Of a stretch of 64,000 bases of DNA, positions 52,401-63,550 are shown piece after piece. The first letter of the stretch is position 1, and each line of letters opens with the position of its first letter. The notes under the pieces are model-generated. The model had not been told where the DNA came from. It did no database searches and was given only the letters and a program-made list of their open reading frames with translations. The DNA lies in assembly GCA_032717465.1 (NCBI GenBank), contig JAVRFU010003718.1, forward strand, positions 2,964,445 through 3,028,444, read 5' to 3'. Both the position numbers and the translations under genes were made by a program. The DNA is from Coenobita brevimanus. Taxonomy: Eukaryota; Arthropoda; Malacostraca; Decapoda; Coenobitidae.

Positions 52401-52724
52401 GCCTCAGCTACTTCCTTCGCTCTACCCCTCTCATAACCCTGTATCCTCGTCCTTGTTTACCTGTCTCATCGTACTCCCATTTATCATTCTTGTACTGATC
52501 AATTATCCTTCTTCCATACTCATCATACTCTCACTGTCTGCCTTCATCTACCATTTGCTTTACTCTCTTTTCAAATCTAATATATTCCTATTTCCATCTT
52601 TCTATCACTTCCAAAGACACACTTCTCTGAAGCATCTTCTTCCAAGGCTTCCTTTTCTTCTTCAAGTCTATATCTCTATCATTTCTGTCCTTTTAGACAC
52701 TCATTCAACTGCTGCCTTTCTTTG
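52401..52724. other. LINE-B-like 5' remnant or spacer
   Basis: The - strand has YDEYGRRIIDQYKNDKWEYD and GYRVMRGVER in one frame, which could belong upstream of the LINE-B EN. I do not recognise a domain. Confidence 0.35.
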
Positions 52725-52965
52725 TTTATAAGGGCTCCAACAACCTTGCGTGTATTGGTCTTGCTCACCACTGGCCAGCTCTCCATGCAGATCAACCTCT
52801 AGCAGCTTCTCTATTCAGTCCTTTAATCATAAGGTCACACTCACTGACTTTGCCCCAAATATTTTTCTAGTCTTTCTCTTGCATGTCTACACTCAACATT
52901 CACACCTCTCACCCTCTGCACGAAGTTGTCATCCTTCATTCTCTCAACTATTTATGTTATCCACT
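52725..52965 (-). mobile_element. LINE-B 3' end
   Basis: The complement carries GAGAATGAAGGATGACAACT, AGGGTGAGAGGTGTGAATG, AGTGTGACCTTATGATTAAA and GGAGCCCTTATAAACAAAG. It lies upstream (in element sense) of the EN fragment, so it belongs to a different copy. Confidence 0.8.
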
Positions 52966-53111
52966 TAAAGTCTCTGGAACTAAAACTTTACCTATATACA
53001 GCTGACTTTCAAAACTACACACAAATAGGGGAAGAGGCTGTCTCACTATACCAACAGTTCAAAGTTGTTGACGAACTTAGACAAAATTAGTGCTGTGTAT
53101 TCCTGAATCAC

Positions 53112-53151
<40 letters not shown>

Positions 53152-53299
53152 AAATATGCACATAAAAATACTGAGCTCAAGCAATAGTAAATTGACCACA
53201 ATATAAATGTAAAATAAGTGGTGATAAGTGGAATTTTAGCTCACCAGGGTTTGACTTCCCGAAGAGCGTTTATTTTCCGGGCGTAATGGTGGACTCTTA
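52966..53299. other. Spacer with (TA)n at about 53,116-53,148
   Basis: Nothing else is recognised. Confidence 0.5.
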
Positions 53300-53303
53300 T
53301 TAA

Positions 53304-55263
53304 CCCCTACACCGCGGGCTTGTTTACCAATAACTTGCGTGTGCCGCGGGGTTATTTGGGCTCCGACAGACTCTCAAAAAATATTTGCCAAAAATCAGTT
53401 ATTAGTCCTAGAATAATAAAATTACATATGCTTATGGCACATACCTTCAGCTTTCTCCTGGAATGATTGTTGAGCCTTCGTCGGTTACCGTAGGACTTGT
53501 GGAGACCTCTGAAGTAGGGTAACGAAGTCTCCACTTTACACTTCCCGACAACCCGTAATATGATTACCACAGCCAGATACAAACACTATAAACACTATTC
53601 TACTATTTTCAAGTAGTTTGGGATCCATACTAAAAAAAAAAAACACTGTGAAAGCAATGGAAATTACGAGCGCGTCTGATCGTCGCACTGGCACTAGTTC
53701 GCTCATGGTAGCCTGTCATTTATTATTCATAAAACCCCTCACACTTTATATTTCTATTACTATATAACACTTATATATATCTACAGTCTTTATCCATAAG
53801 TTTCCTTCAGTAGTATTAGTTTATTGTCACTGTAGGGATTCAATTTCTTTCAGTAAAATACGTAGCATTCACTTTCTCGTCCTGTATACTGGCATTGAGA
53901 GTGAATGTCACTTTCATCTTCACTCTCATAACTCATAGCATTCAGACATGCTAGAGTGAAACTTTCACTTTCATTACTCCTAGGGTATATACTCGTAATC
54001 TTATAATACTACTCATTTACATTTCTATTTACGTTCTCTATTTTATTTACGTTATTTACATTTCTATTTTATTTACACTGTGTTGTGCACTGTTACTTGA
54101 AATAACTTATAAAACTATTTTCCATTGTTCACGTATATTTACATTCATTACTTTCACTTGCTGTTTACACATTATTTACACATTATTTACAATTACACTT
54201 GCACTGTTTTACTCAATAGAAAGATCATAGTCACTCTTTTATCAATTGTCAGCCCTTTACCTCTTTCCACACGAGGTTTAGTAGGGGGTAAAGGTCACAG
54301 AGCCATTTGCATGGGGGTGAAAAAAAGGCCTTGAAGTCAGCAAGATGAAACGTACGTCCTCTCACTTCGGAAGATGAGAGTACACTGATAACGCAGGGGC
54401 AGCCTAGAGGCCTGCTTTAGGGGTTATTCAGAGTTACCAATATTACTTCTTGAAACAGCTAAGTCTAGCACTGATATGATTGGCAGGAAATCTAGACAAT
54501 ACATTATAAATCTGGTAGTTCCAGGCGAATGTAAATATTCTCCCTTCCCTCCTTACATGTATATTTATTACGAAAATAGATTAGAGGCCTACTTAGGAGA
54601 TATATAATCAGAGCTACCAATGTTAAATCTTGAAACAGCTTTGTGTAGCACTGATATGATTGGCAGGAAATCTAGACAATACATTATAAATTAGGTAGTT
54701 CCAGGTGAATGTAAATATCATTTAGGCTTCTCCCTTCTCTCCTTACATGTATATTTATTACGAAAATAGATTATACGGCATATTTCAAGGGGAAAAAAAC
54801 AGCGAAAATTAGCGAACGAGTGCACGTGAGGTGTTGTCAGGTGATAATTAGCCAATTCCAGGTGTATGGCACTCTCACTTACCTGATTTCTTACTTGTAT
54901 ATATTATTTGGTATAAGAATACGACATAGGGCTTATTTCAATGGATGAAATCAGTGAAAAATTCCAGGGAAGATTTACTTAGCGTAGCATGGCCGGGCAG
55001 GCGAGAGCATAGGGTAATGGAGGGGGGGTAGGGAGGGGAGTCAAGAACGGGGAGAAATGGCTAAATTGTCAACAATGGATGGGAGTACAGATGAGATTAG
55101 GAGTGCTGACTAGTGTTGGACATTGTCAGTACTGATAGATGATACAAGCCCCCACTGGAAAGCCCGGGTGAATTCAAAATAACACAGAATCACAAAAGCG
55201 ACGCCCCGCGGAATGATCCCTTGCTCCCAAGCGTCACGAAAGTGACGCCCCGCGGTTAAGGGG
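53304..55263. mobile_element. piggyBac-like element, 1.96 kb, non-autonomous
   Basis: The flanks are TTAA at 53,300-53,303 and 55,264-55,267. The left end continues CCCCTACACCGCGGGC. The right end, read outward, continues CCCCTTAACCGCGGGGC, giving imperfect inverted repeats of about 16 bases. GC-rich CCGCGGGG words recur near both ends (GTGCCGCGGGGTTATTT at 53,342; ACGCCCCGCGG at 55,200 and 55,245). The interior is AT-rich with a 190-bp direct repeat. No DDD transposase frame is visible, so movement would need a partner. Confidence 0.65.
54405..54785. repeat. About 190-bp direct repeat, two copies
   Basis: AGCACTGATATGATTGGCAG, AAATCTAGACAATACATTAT and CATGTATATTTATTACGAAA occur at 54,468-54,583 and again at 54,648-54,768. 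The second copy has an extra ATCATTTAGGC block. Confidence 0.95.
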
Positions 55264-55267
55264 TTAA

Positions 55268-55539
55268 TACAACACCTTCTCATATCAACACAAATATATT
55301 TATATTTGCATTACTATGGGTTAGTTAAGTTACCATTAGTTAGGTTAGCATAACTTGGTTAGGTTAGGTTAGTTTAGCCTGTGTTATCTATGGCTGGGTT
55401 AGGCCGTCCTACTGTGAGGCTAATACAGTATAAATATATTTGGGTGGGTCTGAGTAGCTTTCACAAAGTCCACTGCCCACTTGATTAAAAAAAAAAAAAA
55501 AAAAAAAACTTATTTTTCATGAATCAATAATTTCCACTT
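55268..55539. repeat. Short GGTTA/TTAGG-rich patch and poly(A)
   Basis: TTGGTTAGGTTAGGTTAG at about 55,350-55,370 contains three TTAGG-like words. An A run lies at about 55,486-55,508. Confidence 0.7.
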
Positions 55540-55990
55540 TCCAGGGCAGCACCCTTCCCCTTGTACACACTTACAGTCACATTCTTCACCCAGTCATCTG
55601 GGACAACACACTCATATACAGTATAATTGTAAATATCGTCAACAACCCAGTCCTATACCTACTGAGGCCTTCAGCATTTCAGTTGTCAACCCAGACACAC
55701 CTGCCACTTTCTCCACCTGCATCCTGCCTATTGTCCTGCTCACAGTAGCAGCATCATTCAACGGCCAAGGACCAAACACTGGATCTCCAGACTCCAAACC
55801 TACCCTGGTCCAGTCATTCAGCAACCGGTTATAATGCTCTCTCGAGGCATTTTCAATATCATCACTGTCCACCACTACCATTCCTTTATCATTCTTCACA
55901 CACTGGTCACCTATGATATCCCTGTTTTCCCTCTTCACCTCATTTCAGACCTTAAACACCATTTTTCTTTCTTTCGGCACTATTTAGGTT
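55540..55990 (-). mobile_element. LINE-B pre-RT fragment
   Basis: The - strand reads MKRENRDIIGDQCVKNDKGM, IENASREHYNRLLNDW, GDPVFGPWPLNDAATVSRTI, GRMQVEKVAGVSGLTTEMLK and, past a stop, VPDDWVKNVTVSVYKGKGAA. This block precedes the RT core in LINE-B-type elements (KM..GKA.GPSG, EMLK, P..W, YKGKG). RT proper is absent. Confidence 0.85.
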
Positions 55991-56089
55991 ATACAGTAAA
56001 GTCTCAGAGACTAGGAGTTTCCGTTTGGACCACCTTCCTGGCACTACATTTGGCAGCTAATTATTCATCTCTGTGACCACACCCTTTCC

Positions 56090-56225
56090 ATTCCCAGAAA
56101 TGCCTCTTTCCTTAACAGCAACATCTACACCCTCATCCTGACTATTTTTGGTGTGCCCCTCACAATGTTACCCTTGACGTTCATACCTCTCACCCTCCTC
56201 ACCCAACTATCATTATCCATCCTCT
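56090..56225 (-). mobile_element. LINE-B C-terminal fragment
   Basis: The complement reads GGATGATAATGATAGTTGGG and GAGGGTGAGAGGTATGAACG, i.e. MDDNSWVRRVRGMN, equivalent to MEDDIWVRRVRGVS at 690. It directly abuts a LINE-A tail. Confidence 0.7.
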
Positions 56226-56229
56226 TTAT

Positions 56230-56466
56230 CTATCAATTCTATTGCCAGATGCCTTAATCTCATACAGGGTGGCCACAAACAAATTGCCTCCATGTCGCCA
56301 TGTCCCCCATCATTTCATTGCCCTGCTACAAGCTCACACCCCCCTCTCTCATATCCATTTCCACTTCATCCCTCCATCTCATCCTTTGCCTCCCCCTCCC
56401 ATTCCTCACTTCCACCTCATTTACATCCACTCTCCTCATCAGTCTCTTGCTCTCCATCCTCTCTAC
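56230..56466 (-). mobile_element. LINE-A 3' end
   Basis: The complement reads GGATGGAGAGCAAGAGACTG, GATGAGATGGAGGGATGAAG, GTTTGTGGCCACCCTGTATG and CATCTGGCAATAGAAT. It is fused on its right to LINE-C at 56,466. Confidence 0.85.
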
Positions 56467-57825
56467 AGAAGAAGAACCCCTGAATTATAGGCCAGTGTCC
56501 CTAACCAGCTTGGTCGCAAAATTGTGTGAAAGAATTCTGAAAGATAGATGGATAAAATATCTGAAGAGATGAATATTTTGGCTGATAGTCAGTTTGAATT
56601 TAGAAGTGGAAGATCATGTGTTTCCAACTTGTTGAGTTTTTATTCAAGAGCGATTGACGTGCTTCAGGAAAGAGAAGATTGGGTGGATTGTGTGTATTTA
56701 GATTTGGAGAAGGCCTTTGACAAGGTACCCCATAAGAGAATAATGTGGAAACTAGAGCATATAGGAGGTCTGAAGGGGAACCTCCTAGAATAGATGAGAG
56801 ACTTTTTGAGAGACAGACAAATGAGGACAGTAATAAAAGATAAGATGACTGGATGGAGGGAAGTAACAAGTGGAGTCCCACAGGGCTCGGTGTTGGCACC
56901 AGTAATGTTCCTGATTTATGTAAATGATATGGTAGATGGAATGAACAGTTATGCAAGTCTGTTTGCTGATGATGCAAAGATCATGAGGAAGGTAGAGGTT
57001 GAGGAAGATTGCAAAATGCTGCAGGAGGACCTGGATAGGATACACTAATGGAGCCGGATGTGGGAAATGAAAGTCAATGGAAAGAAATGTAAAATATTGG
57101 AAATGGGTAAAAGTACCAAAATGCCATCATTGAATTATTTGATGAGTAATGAAATAATCACAAAAGCGAGAGAAGAGAAAGATTTGGGAGTGCTGGTCCA
57201 GGACAGTTTGTCACCTGAAAAACACATTAACAAGACAGTTAGAGAGACGTATAAACTTATGACTAATATAAGAGTAGCTTTTCATTATATGGATGAGGAG
57301 ATGATGAAAAAACTGATAGTGGCCATGATGCGCCCCAGGTAGGAATATGCAGCAGTAGTGTGGTCCCAACACAAAAAGAAAGACATAAACAAGATTGAGA
57401 GAATACAAAGAACAGCAACCAAGATGGTCCCCAGTCTGGCAGATCTGTCGCACAGAGAGAGGCTGGAAAAGCTGGATTCGCCTTCCTCAGAAGAAAGGAG
57501 AAAGAGAGGCGACATGATTGCAGTGTTCAGGACCATGATGGGAGTAGATAAAATTGACAAAGAAGATCTGTTTTTATGGGATAAGAGAGTAACAACAGGA
57601 CACGGCATGAAACTGAGCAAGCCAAGCTGCTTGAAGGATATCAAGAAATATAGTTTTCCTCATAGATCTATAGACCTATGGAATAACCTGGACAAAGAGA
57701 TCGTCCAGTCTAAAAACTTAAACGCGTTTAAAGCTAAATTTGACTTATTGAGAAACAGAGACGGGACCCCACGAGTGTAGCTCATTTCCTGTATATCACA
57801 ATTAGGTAAATACAAGTATCAAGAA
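56466..57825 (+). mobile_element. LINE-C (CR1-like), copy 3, best preserved
   Basis: The + strand reads EEPLNYRPVSLTSLVAKLCE, FEFRSGRSCVSNLLSFYSRA, YLDLEKAFDKVPHKRIMWKL, WREVTSGVPQGSVLAPVMFL, SYASLFADDAKIMRKVEVEE (RT), then EEKDLGVLVQDSLSPEKHIN, KIERIQRTATKMVPSLADLS, ERRKRGDMIAVFRTMMGVDK and RSIDLWNNLDKEIVQSKNLN to NRDGTPRV (CR1 C-terminal domain, stop at 57,780). Stops at LLE*MRDF, RIH*WSRMW and PR*EYAAV break it. The 3' end is ATTAGGTAAATACAAG. EN and ORF1 are missing. Confidence 0.93.
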
Positions 57826-57864
57826 GAGCATAGTGATAGAAAATAAAAGAGGACAGGACAGAAA

Positions 57865-57960
57865 GAAAGACTGGAGACAAAAAGGCCCCTTTTAGTCGCC
57901 TCTTACGACAAGCAGGGATACTGGGGAAGTATTCTTTCCCCCCTTCCCCAGGGGGTCCAC
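57865..57960 (-). mobile_element. LINE 5'-leader fragment
   Basis: The complement has CCCCAGTATCCCTGCTTGTC and GTAAGAGGCGACTAAAAGG, as at 27,215-27,315. The edge GAAGTATTCTTTCCCCCC differs from GAAGAATACAAACCACCC of copy 1. Confidence 0.6.
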
Positions 57961-57984
57961 ACACTCAAGAGAAATTACAAGTTT

Positions 57985-59630
57985 AATCCCTTCCCACCTG
58001 CTGCTTCTCTATTCAGTCACTAATTCCTTAGGTCAAACTCTATGACCTCAACCTATTTCTTTTATGGTATGTTTCTCACAACTTTACCCTCAGCATTCAC
58101 AAATCTCACCCTCTCCACTCAGTTGTCACCCTCCATCCTCTCCGCCATCAATGTACCCCTTCTTCTTATATCACTAACACATTCAGGTCCCAGCCTTCCT
58201 CTAAACTATATATATATACAATCCTGATCCCACCAGGCCAGTCATGCCATGCCCACTTCACTGTTTCTTATCACTGTTTACAAAAAATCAGCAACCTTCC
58301 TTCCTTGTTGTACATTTTCAAGCACTTCAACCTCCAAACTTCAATCCTTACTCATCACACTATCCAAGTACTTAAACGCACTCACACTTTCCATTTCCTC
58401 ATCATCCAACATCACTGTGCATCCCTCATTTCTCTCGAGGACCATAACTTTACTCTTCCCTACATTCACCATTACATTCCATATCTTACACACTCTTAGA
58501 ACCTCATTCACCAAGCCTTGAAGTTCCCCTTTGTCCTCACTTAACTATACAGTATCATCTGCAAACAACAGTACAGGGAGTTTCCAAATGTTGCTCTCTC
58601 TCCTTAAAGTCGCTCCAACACAATACTAGGGCTCTATTATCTATCCTTCATTATCAACATATTCTAATGTCAAACTTTGTACGCTGAGCTATGAATATCC
58701 ACCTCCATTACTGACCAATTCACACTACCATACAGCATTAAATTCCTAACACATGCTGCATAAAAGCACTTATTACCCTCCTACCGAGGTAGCCCCACTT
58801 CCAGCGCATATCATGTCCCACAAATAACAAAACTCCTCCACACACTGAAGACACTCCACCAAACTTAAACCTTTCCTACATCTCTGTCTTGCCACACTCT
58901 CCCATCCACACCAAACACACAAAATCAATATTACAGTATTTTGTTTTGCAATCCTACCTTCTAATAATACTGTATCTCTTGTGCACCCACTTATCACAAA
59001 GACGCCCAAGGTGCAATTATTCCCCACAATCTTGTGGCAAATTGCATATGGACAAACTCACCCTCCTTGGACAGCACCACCACCTGCCCTAAATATCATC
59101 ACCTCAGCTTTATCTGCTCTTACTCTCTAACACACAAGTCCCATTCTATCCCAGTATTTCCTACATCTTTCAACCCTATCTCTCTCTGCCATCAACACTG
59201 TCATTAGCATAAAACAACTCCCATGGCAGTGGAGTTCTAAAGTCTCATAAGAGCTTCAAGAACCATGTGGAACAATAATGGGGTTGAAACTGACCCTTGA
59301 TGCCCACCACCATTCACAGAACATTTATCACCCAAATCTCCGTTCACTTTCACCTGAGTGCGAGCACCTTCATACATTGCCATAACCACCCTAACTAGTC
59401 AGTTCTCCATCCCGAGCTTTCCAATTCCCACTGTCATTCGTTAAAGACCTTCATGAAATCAACAAATACAAAGTAGAACTCTGTCCTCCTTCCTATATAT
59501 TTTTCTCGAATGTTGTCATATGGTATTGTATGGTGTATGAAGCCTCCAATTCTCCATGCTACTTGATTAAAGGCGGTCTCCCTATTCAGTCCTTTAATCC
59601 CGAGGTTACACTTTATAAAGATGACATTTT
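57985..59630 (-). mobile_element. Chimeric LINE-B/LINE-A body, copy 2
   Basis: Same structure as 27,345-28,982. The - strand carries NIREKYIGRRTEFYFVFVDF, RCRKGLSLVECLQC and FCYLWDMI of LINE-B, then the LINE-A FADDTV block and SVSAFKYLDSVMS, then the LINE-B end. Stops occur at the same places as in copy 1. Confidence 0.75.
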
Positions 59631-62600
59631 TTTTTTTTTTTTTTTTTTTTAATGCGAGGAAGAAGGAACCAAAGGCCACAAGCCCGCAATTGTTGTTCCT
59701 TACAAGAGAAAAACAAAATACGAGAGAGCAAAATTCAAGATCTTATCATTTCGAGATGAATGGACACACTGCATTTTAAAGTGTGGAGATCATAGGAAGT
59801 AGGAAATACAGACAGAGGGAGACAGTTCCTCAGCTGACCTGTTCCATAAATGAAGGACTGGGAGTAACTCTTAACTCTTGCATTAGAAAGTTGGACAGAA
59901 AAGGGATGAGAGTTTGTTACTAGATGGGTGCTATGCGACCGTCATAGAGGTGGAGGAATGCATGCAGACACTTCAGAGGAACAGTGACCAGTGAAGTGGC
60001 AATAGAAAAGATATAAAGATGCAATAGCGTGGCGACGAGACAAGTGGTTGAAGGGAGTCAGTAAGAGGAGGAGAGTTAAAGACACAAAAAGCCTTTGACT
60101 CCACCCTATTGAGAAGAGATGTATGTGGGGAGCCTCCCCACACATGAGAGTTGTACTCTACACAGAGGCAGATAAAACCCCTGTATAGAGTCAACAGTTG
60201 TGCAGGGGCAAAGAAGGAATGGAGTCGGCTTAGCACACCTAATCTCTTGGAAGAAGATTTTACAAGAGACGTAATATGACCATTCCAAGCTAAGTCCCGA
60301 GTAAATGAAACCCCAAGCATTTTCAAGGATGATGCAGAATTAAGCTGAATATTATTAAACATTAGTGGGTACACCTGTGGAAGATTTTGTCGGGTTGATA
60401 GCTGTAAGAACTGAGTCTTTGATGCATTAAAAAAAAAAAAAAAAAAATATTTTTACCCCAGTCAGAGATACAAGCCAAGTCAGACAGTAGATGTGCCATA
60501 GCCTCATCTCTGGTTTGTTGAAGTAACTGCTGAAATTGGCGTTGCGGGAACCAAATGGAAAGGTGAAGGGTGGAGTCATCAGAGTATGAGTGGATAGGGT
60601 TAGATGTAGAGCTTAGTAGATCATTGATGAATAAAAGAAAGAGTTGGTGATAGGACAGAGTCCTGAGGAACACCACTGTTCATAGATCTAGGAGAAGAAC
60701 TATGGCCGTCTACAACAGCTGCTATAGAATGACCAGAAAGGAAACTAGAGAGGAAGGCACAGATAGAAGGGTAGAAACCATATGAGGGCAGTTTGGAAAT
60801 GAAAGATTTAGGAGAAACTCGATCGAAAGCCTTTGAGATGTTAAGTGCAATGGCAAAGCTTTCACCAAAGTCCCAAAATGAGGATGACCTGGAGTCTGAA
60901 AGGTAAGTCAGAAGATCACCATGGAGTGTTCCTGACAGAACCTATACTGACGATCAGAAAGAAGGTTGTGATAGGAAAGATGCTTTAAAATTTTTCTATT
61001 AAGAACTGACTCAAAAACTATTGAGATACAGGATGTTAAAGCAATTGGACGATAGTTAGAGGGTTGGGAATGGTCACCCTTCTTTGGGACTGGCTGAATG
61101 AGAGCAAACTTCCAGCAAGAAGGAAAGATGCAAGTTGACAGACAACGGCGACAGAGATTACCTACGCAGGGTGTGAGCACAGAAGCACAGCTCTTGAGAA
61201 CAACAGGAGGGACTCCATCAGGCCCATACGCCTTATTAGTATTGAGGCCTGTGATGGCAGGAAATACATCAGCTGAAGAAATTTTAATGTCAGCCATGAG
61301 GACGTCCCAGGGGAGAAGTGACGGAGGAACAGCACCGGAATCGTCTAAGGTGGAATTGGAGGGGAAAGTCTGGGCTAAAAGAAGAAATAGCTACAAAGCC
61401 ATCAGAGTAGAAAAGAGGAGGGAAGGATGATGAGGTAAAGTCGTTAGAAAGGTTCTTGGCAAGATGCCAGAAGAAGCGGGAAGAATTCGAGTTGGAGAGT
61501 TGAGAGCATTTAGTACGGATGAAATTATTTTCTGCAGACTGAAGAACAGACTTGGCACGATTACGGGCAGAAATGTATAAAAGATGTGATTCAGGGGTGG
61601 GTTGGCTCCAGTACCTTTTATAGGCCCTCTCCTTGTTGCAGACAGCATAAAACCATGTGTGATTAAACCAAGGCTTTCTTGCATTAGTCAGAGGATATGA
61701 GAAAGGAGTATATGCTTCCATGACCGAAAGAATAACCTCCGTAATGAGCAAGGCATACTCAGATGGCTCCTGGTCATGGAAGGAATAATCACTCCAGGGA
61801 AAATCATACAAGTACTGCCTGAGGGCCTCCCAGTCTGCAGCTCCAAAGTGCCACAGATGACATTTCTTTGCAGGGTCCACAGACCGTACCGGAGCGATAG
61901 AACAGGATAAGGTGATAAGGTTGTGATCAGAGGAGCCCAACGGAGAGAAAAGATTAACAGTGTAAGCAGAAGGATTAGTTGTAAGGAAGAAGTCAAGTAT
62001 GTTGGAGCTCTCTCCAAGGTGGTCAAGGATATGGGTAGGGTGATGTACAAGCTGCTCTAGGTCATTTAGGATAGAAAAGATGTAGGCTTGTTCACCAGGT
62101 GGATCAGTGAAAGGAGAGGACAGCCAAAGGTGCTGGTGAACATTGAAATCTAAAATGGAGATTTCAGAGAAAGGAGAAATGGATAGAATGTGTTCCATTG
62201 TAGAAGTAAGATACTCAAAGAATTTTTGATAGTCAGTAGAATAAGGGGATAAGTAAACAGCATAGATATATTTAGTCAGAGAATGACAGGAAAGCCGAAG
62301 CCAGAGTGTAGAGAATTCAGAAGAATCGAGTTCAGAAACACGAGAACAAGATAGGTCGTTGCATATATATATACACAACAGCCAACTTTGGCTTTAAAAT
62401 GAGTATAGAGAAAGTAGGAGGATACAGAAAAGGGTTTGCTGTCAGTTGCCTCAGACAGCTGATTCTCGGTTAGAATGAGTAGGTGAGGTTTAGAGGAGGA
62501 GAGGTGGTGCTCAACAGAGCAAAAGTTAGAGGACAGACTGCAAATGTTGCAGAGATGAAGAAGAAGTGAGTCAGGCAGTGGTTCCAGGCAGCTCAAGTCA

Positions 62601-62686
62601 TCACCTGGAGAGGGGCGGAAGGTGAGGGCATTTATATTCCCCCCTCCCCCCTGGGGACTCCAAGGCTGAGTGTTGAGTAGCCATGG

Positions 62687-62690
<4 letters not shown>
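59631..62690 (-). mobile_element. LINE-D (Jockey-like), nearly full length, copy 2
   Basis: Structure as in copy 1: leader near 62,690, EN, pre-RT, RT, C-terminus, and a poly(A) seen as T at about 59,631-59,651. RT residues NTNKAYGPDGVPPVVLKSC, CIFPSCWKFALIQPVPKKGD, NYRPIALTSCISIVFESVLN are in one open frame of 129 codons (60,908-61,297). YSDDSTLHLS follows after a frame break at the A run (60,429). The element inserted into the LINE-B body before the block was duplicated. Confidence 0.92.
61290..62378 (-). CDS. LINE-D endonuclease and pre-RT, 362 codons open
   Basis: The longest plausible coding frame of the window. Residues about 60-160 form the end of an apurinic-like endonuclease domain ([18 protein letters not shown] with the D-F-N-H motif, [29 protein letters not shown] with the SDH motif). 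From about 230 the pre-RT region follows (KPWFNHTWFYAVCNKERAYK, NRAKSVLQSAENNFIRTKCS, RFFWHLAKNLSND). The ATG at 62,378 is probably internal: homologous EN sequence continues upstream to 62,596 in another frame (LILTENQLSEATDSKPFSV). Copy 1 has a frameshift at about 31,247 inside this frame. Confidence 0.7.
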   Translation of the reverse strand: MCIYICNDLSCSRVSELDSSEFSTLWLRLSCHSLTKYIYAVYLSPYSTDYQKFFEYLTSTMEHILSISPFSEISILDFNVHQHLWLSSPFTDPPGEQAYIFSILNDLEQLVHHPTHILDHLGESSNILDFFLTTNPSAYTVNLFSPLGSSDHNLITLSCSIAPVRSVDPAKKCHLWHFGAADWEALRQYLYDFPWSDYSFHDQEPSEYALLITEVILSVMEAYTPFSYPLTNARKPWFNHTWFYAVCNKERAYKRYWSQPTPESHLLYISARNRAKSVLQSAENNFIRTKCSQLSNSNSSRFFWHLAKNLSNDFTSSSFPPLFYSDGFVAISSFSPDFPLQFHLRRFRCCSSVTSPLGRPHG

Positions 62691-62717
<27 letters not shown>

Positions 62718-63550
62718 AACGAAGTGTAGTGTGTACTGTGTATGTAGTATGGTATAGATAGTTAGAGAAACTTGTATTGGAGAGCATGCTGGCCTACTCT
62801 CCGTGTTACTGGGACACTGAAAAAGTTCAGCATAGGGGGATGGTCAGGAACCAGTCCTGATGGCTGATGAAACGGGAGCTCCAGCTCTCCCTCTCATCAG
62901 CTTTCCATCCACCTCGGAAGTACTGCCCGGCTCGACTGGTGCTACAGTACCCCTCCTAAATCTGGCACTGTTTTCAAGTCAATCTGCCATATTTAGCCAT
63001 CAACACACAAACAGGAACATCCAAAGCAATGCTAAACACCAAGAAAAACCCGGTGCACCGTGGCTGATAGTCAACTGAGTACGCTTCACTAGGAGAACTG
63101 CTGTCTAAATCACTTCTAATTCCAGATATCTTGTAAAAAATGAAGCAAAATCAGAAGCCAATTGGGTATCAGATGCAGAAGTGGGTTTAACAATTACATT
63201 CCTCCGACCAAATTGTTCACAACTGCAAACAGTTTTTTTTTTTTTTTATCACCATCACAAGAATCAACATTATTTTGATAATACCTAGCCTTTTGGGCTT
63301 TTACAGTGTGAATAACTGCTCTTCTCACATAAACATAATGCAAACGAGTTACTTCGGTCCACTGCAAGCACCACTCACGTTCCCCCTTCTACGTTGTCTA
63401 CGCAAAGAATTAATGGATGGACCATACCACGGAGAATCATCACGTACAGTCCTTGTTTTTTACTACCTAAGGACAACAATGGTCAAAAATTGACCGAAGC
63501 TCATTGTTGTAAATATCAACATATTCATCAGAAGAAAGACTTGAAGAATC
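62691..63550 (-). mobile_element. LINE-E pre-RT region, copy 2
   Basis: Equivalent to 32,046-32,905, with the T run at 62,692-62,718 and the same NNELRSIFDHCCP, INSLRRQRRR-like and KAQKARYYQN residues. One CC insertion near 63,383 (CGTTCCCCCTTCTACG versus CGTTCCCTTCTACG) shifts the frame relative to copy 1. Confidence 0.75.

Noticed and set aside
53352..53582. A 76-codon antisense frame within the TTAA element as a transposase remnant
   Set aside because: No DDD or zinc-finger pattern of piggyBac transposases is visible.
55350..55370. Interstitial telomere (TTAGG)n
   Set aside because: Only about three degenerate units are present. Such GGTTA words are common in arthropod spacer DNA.
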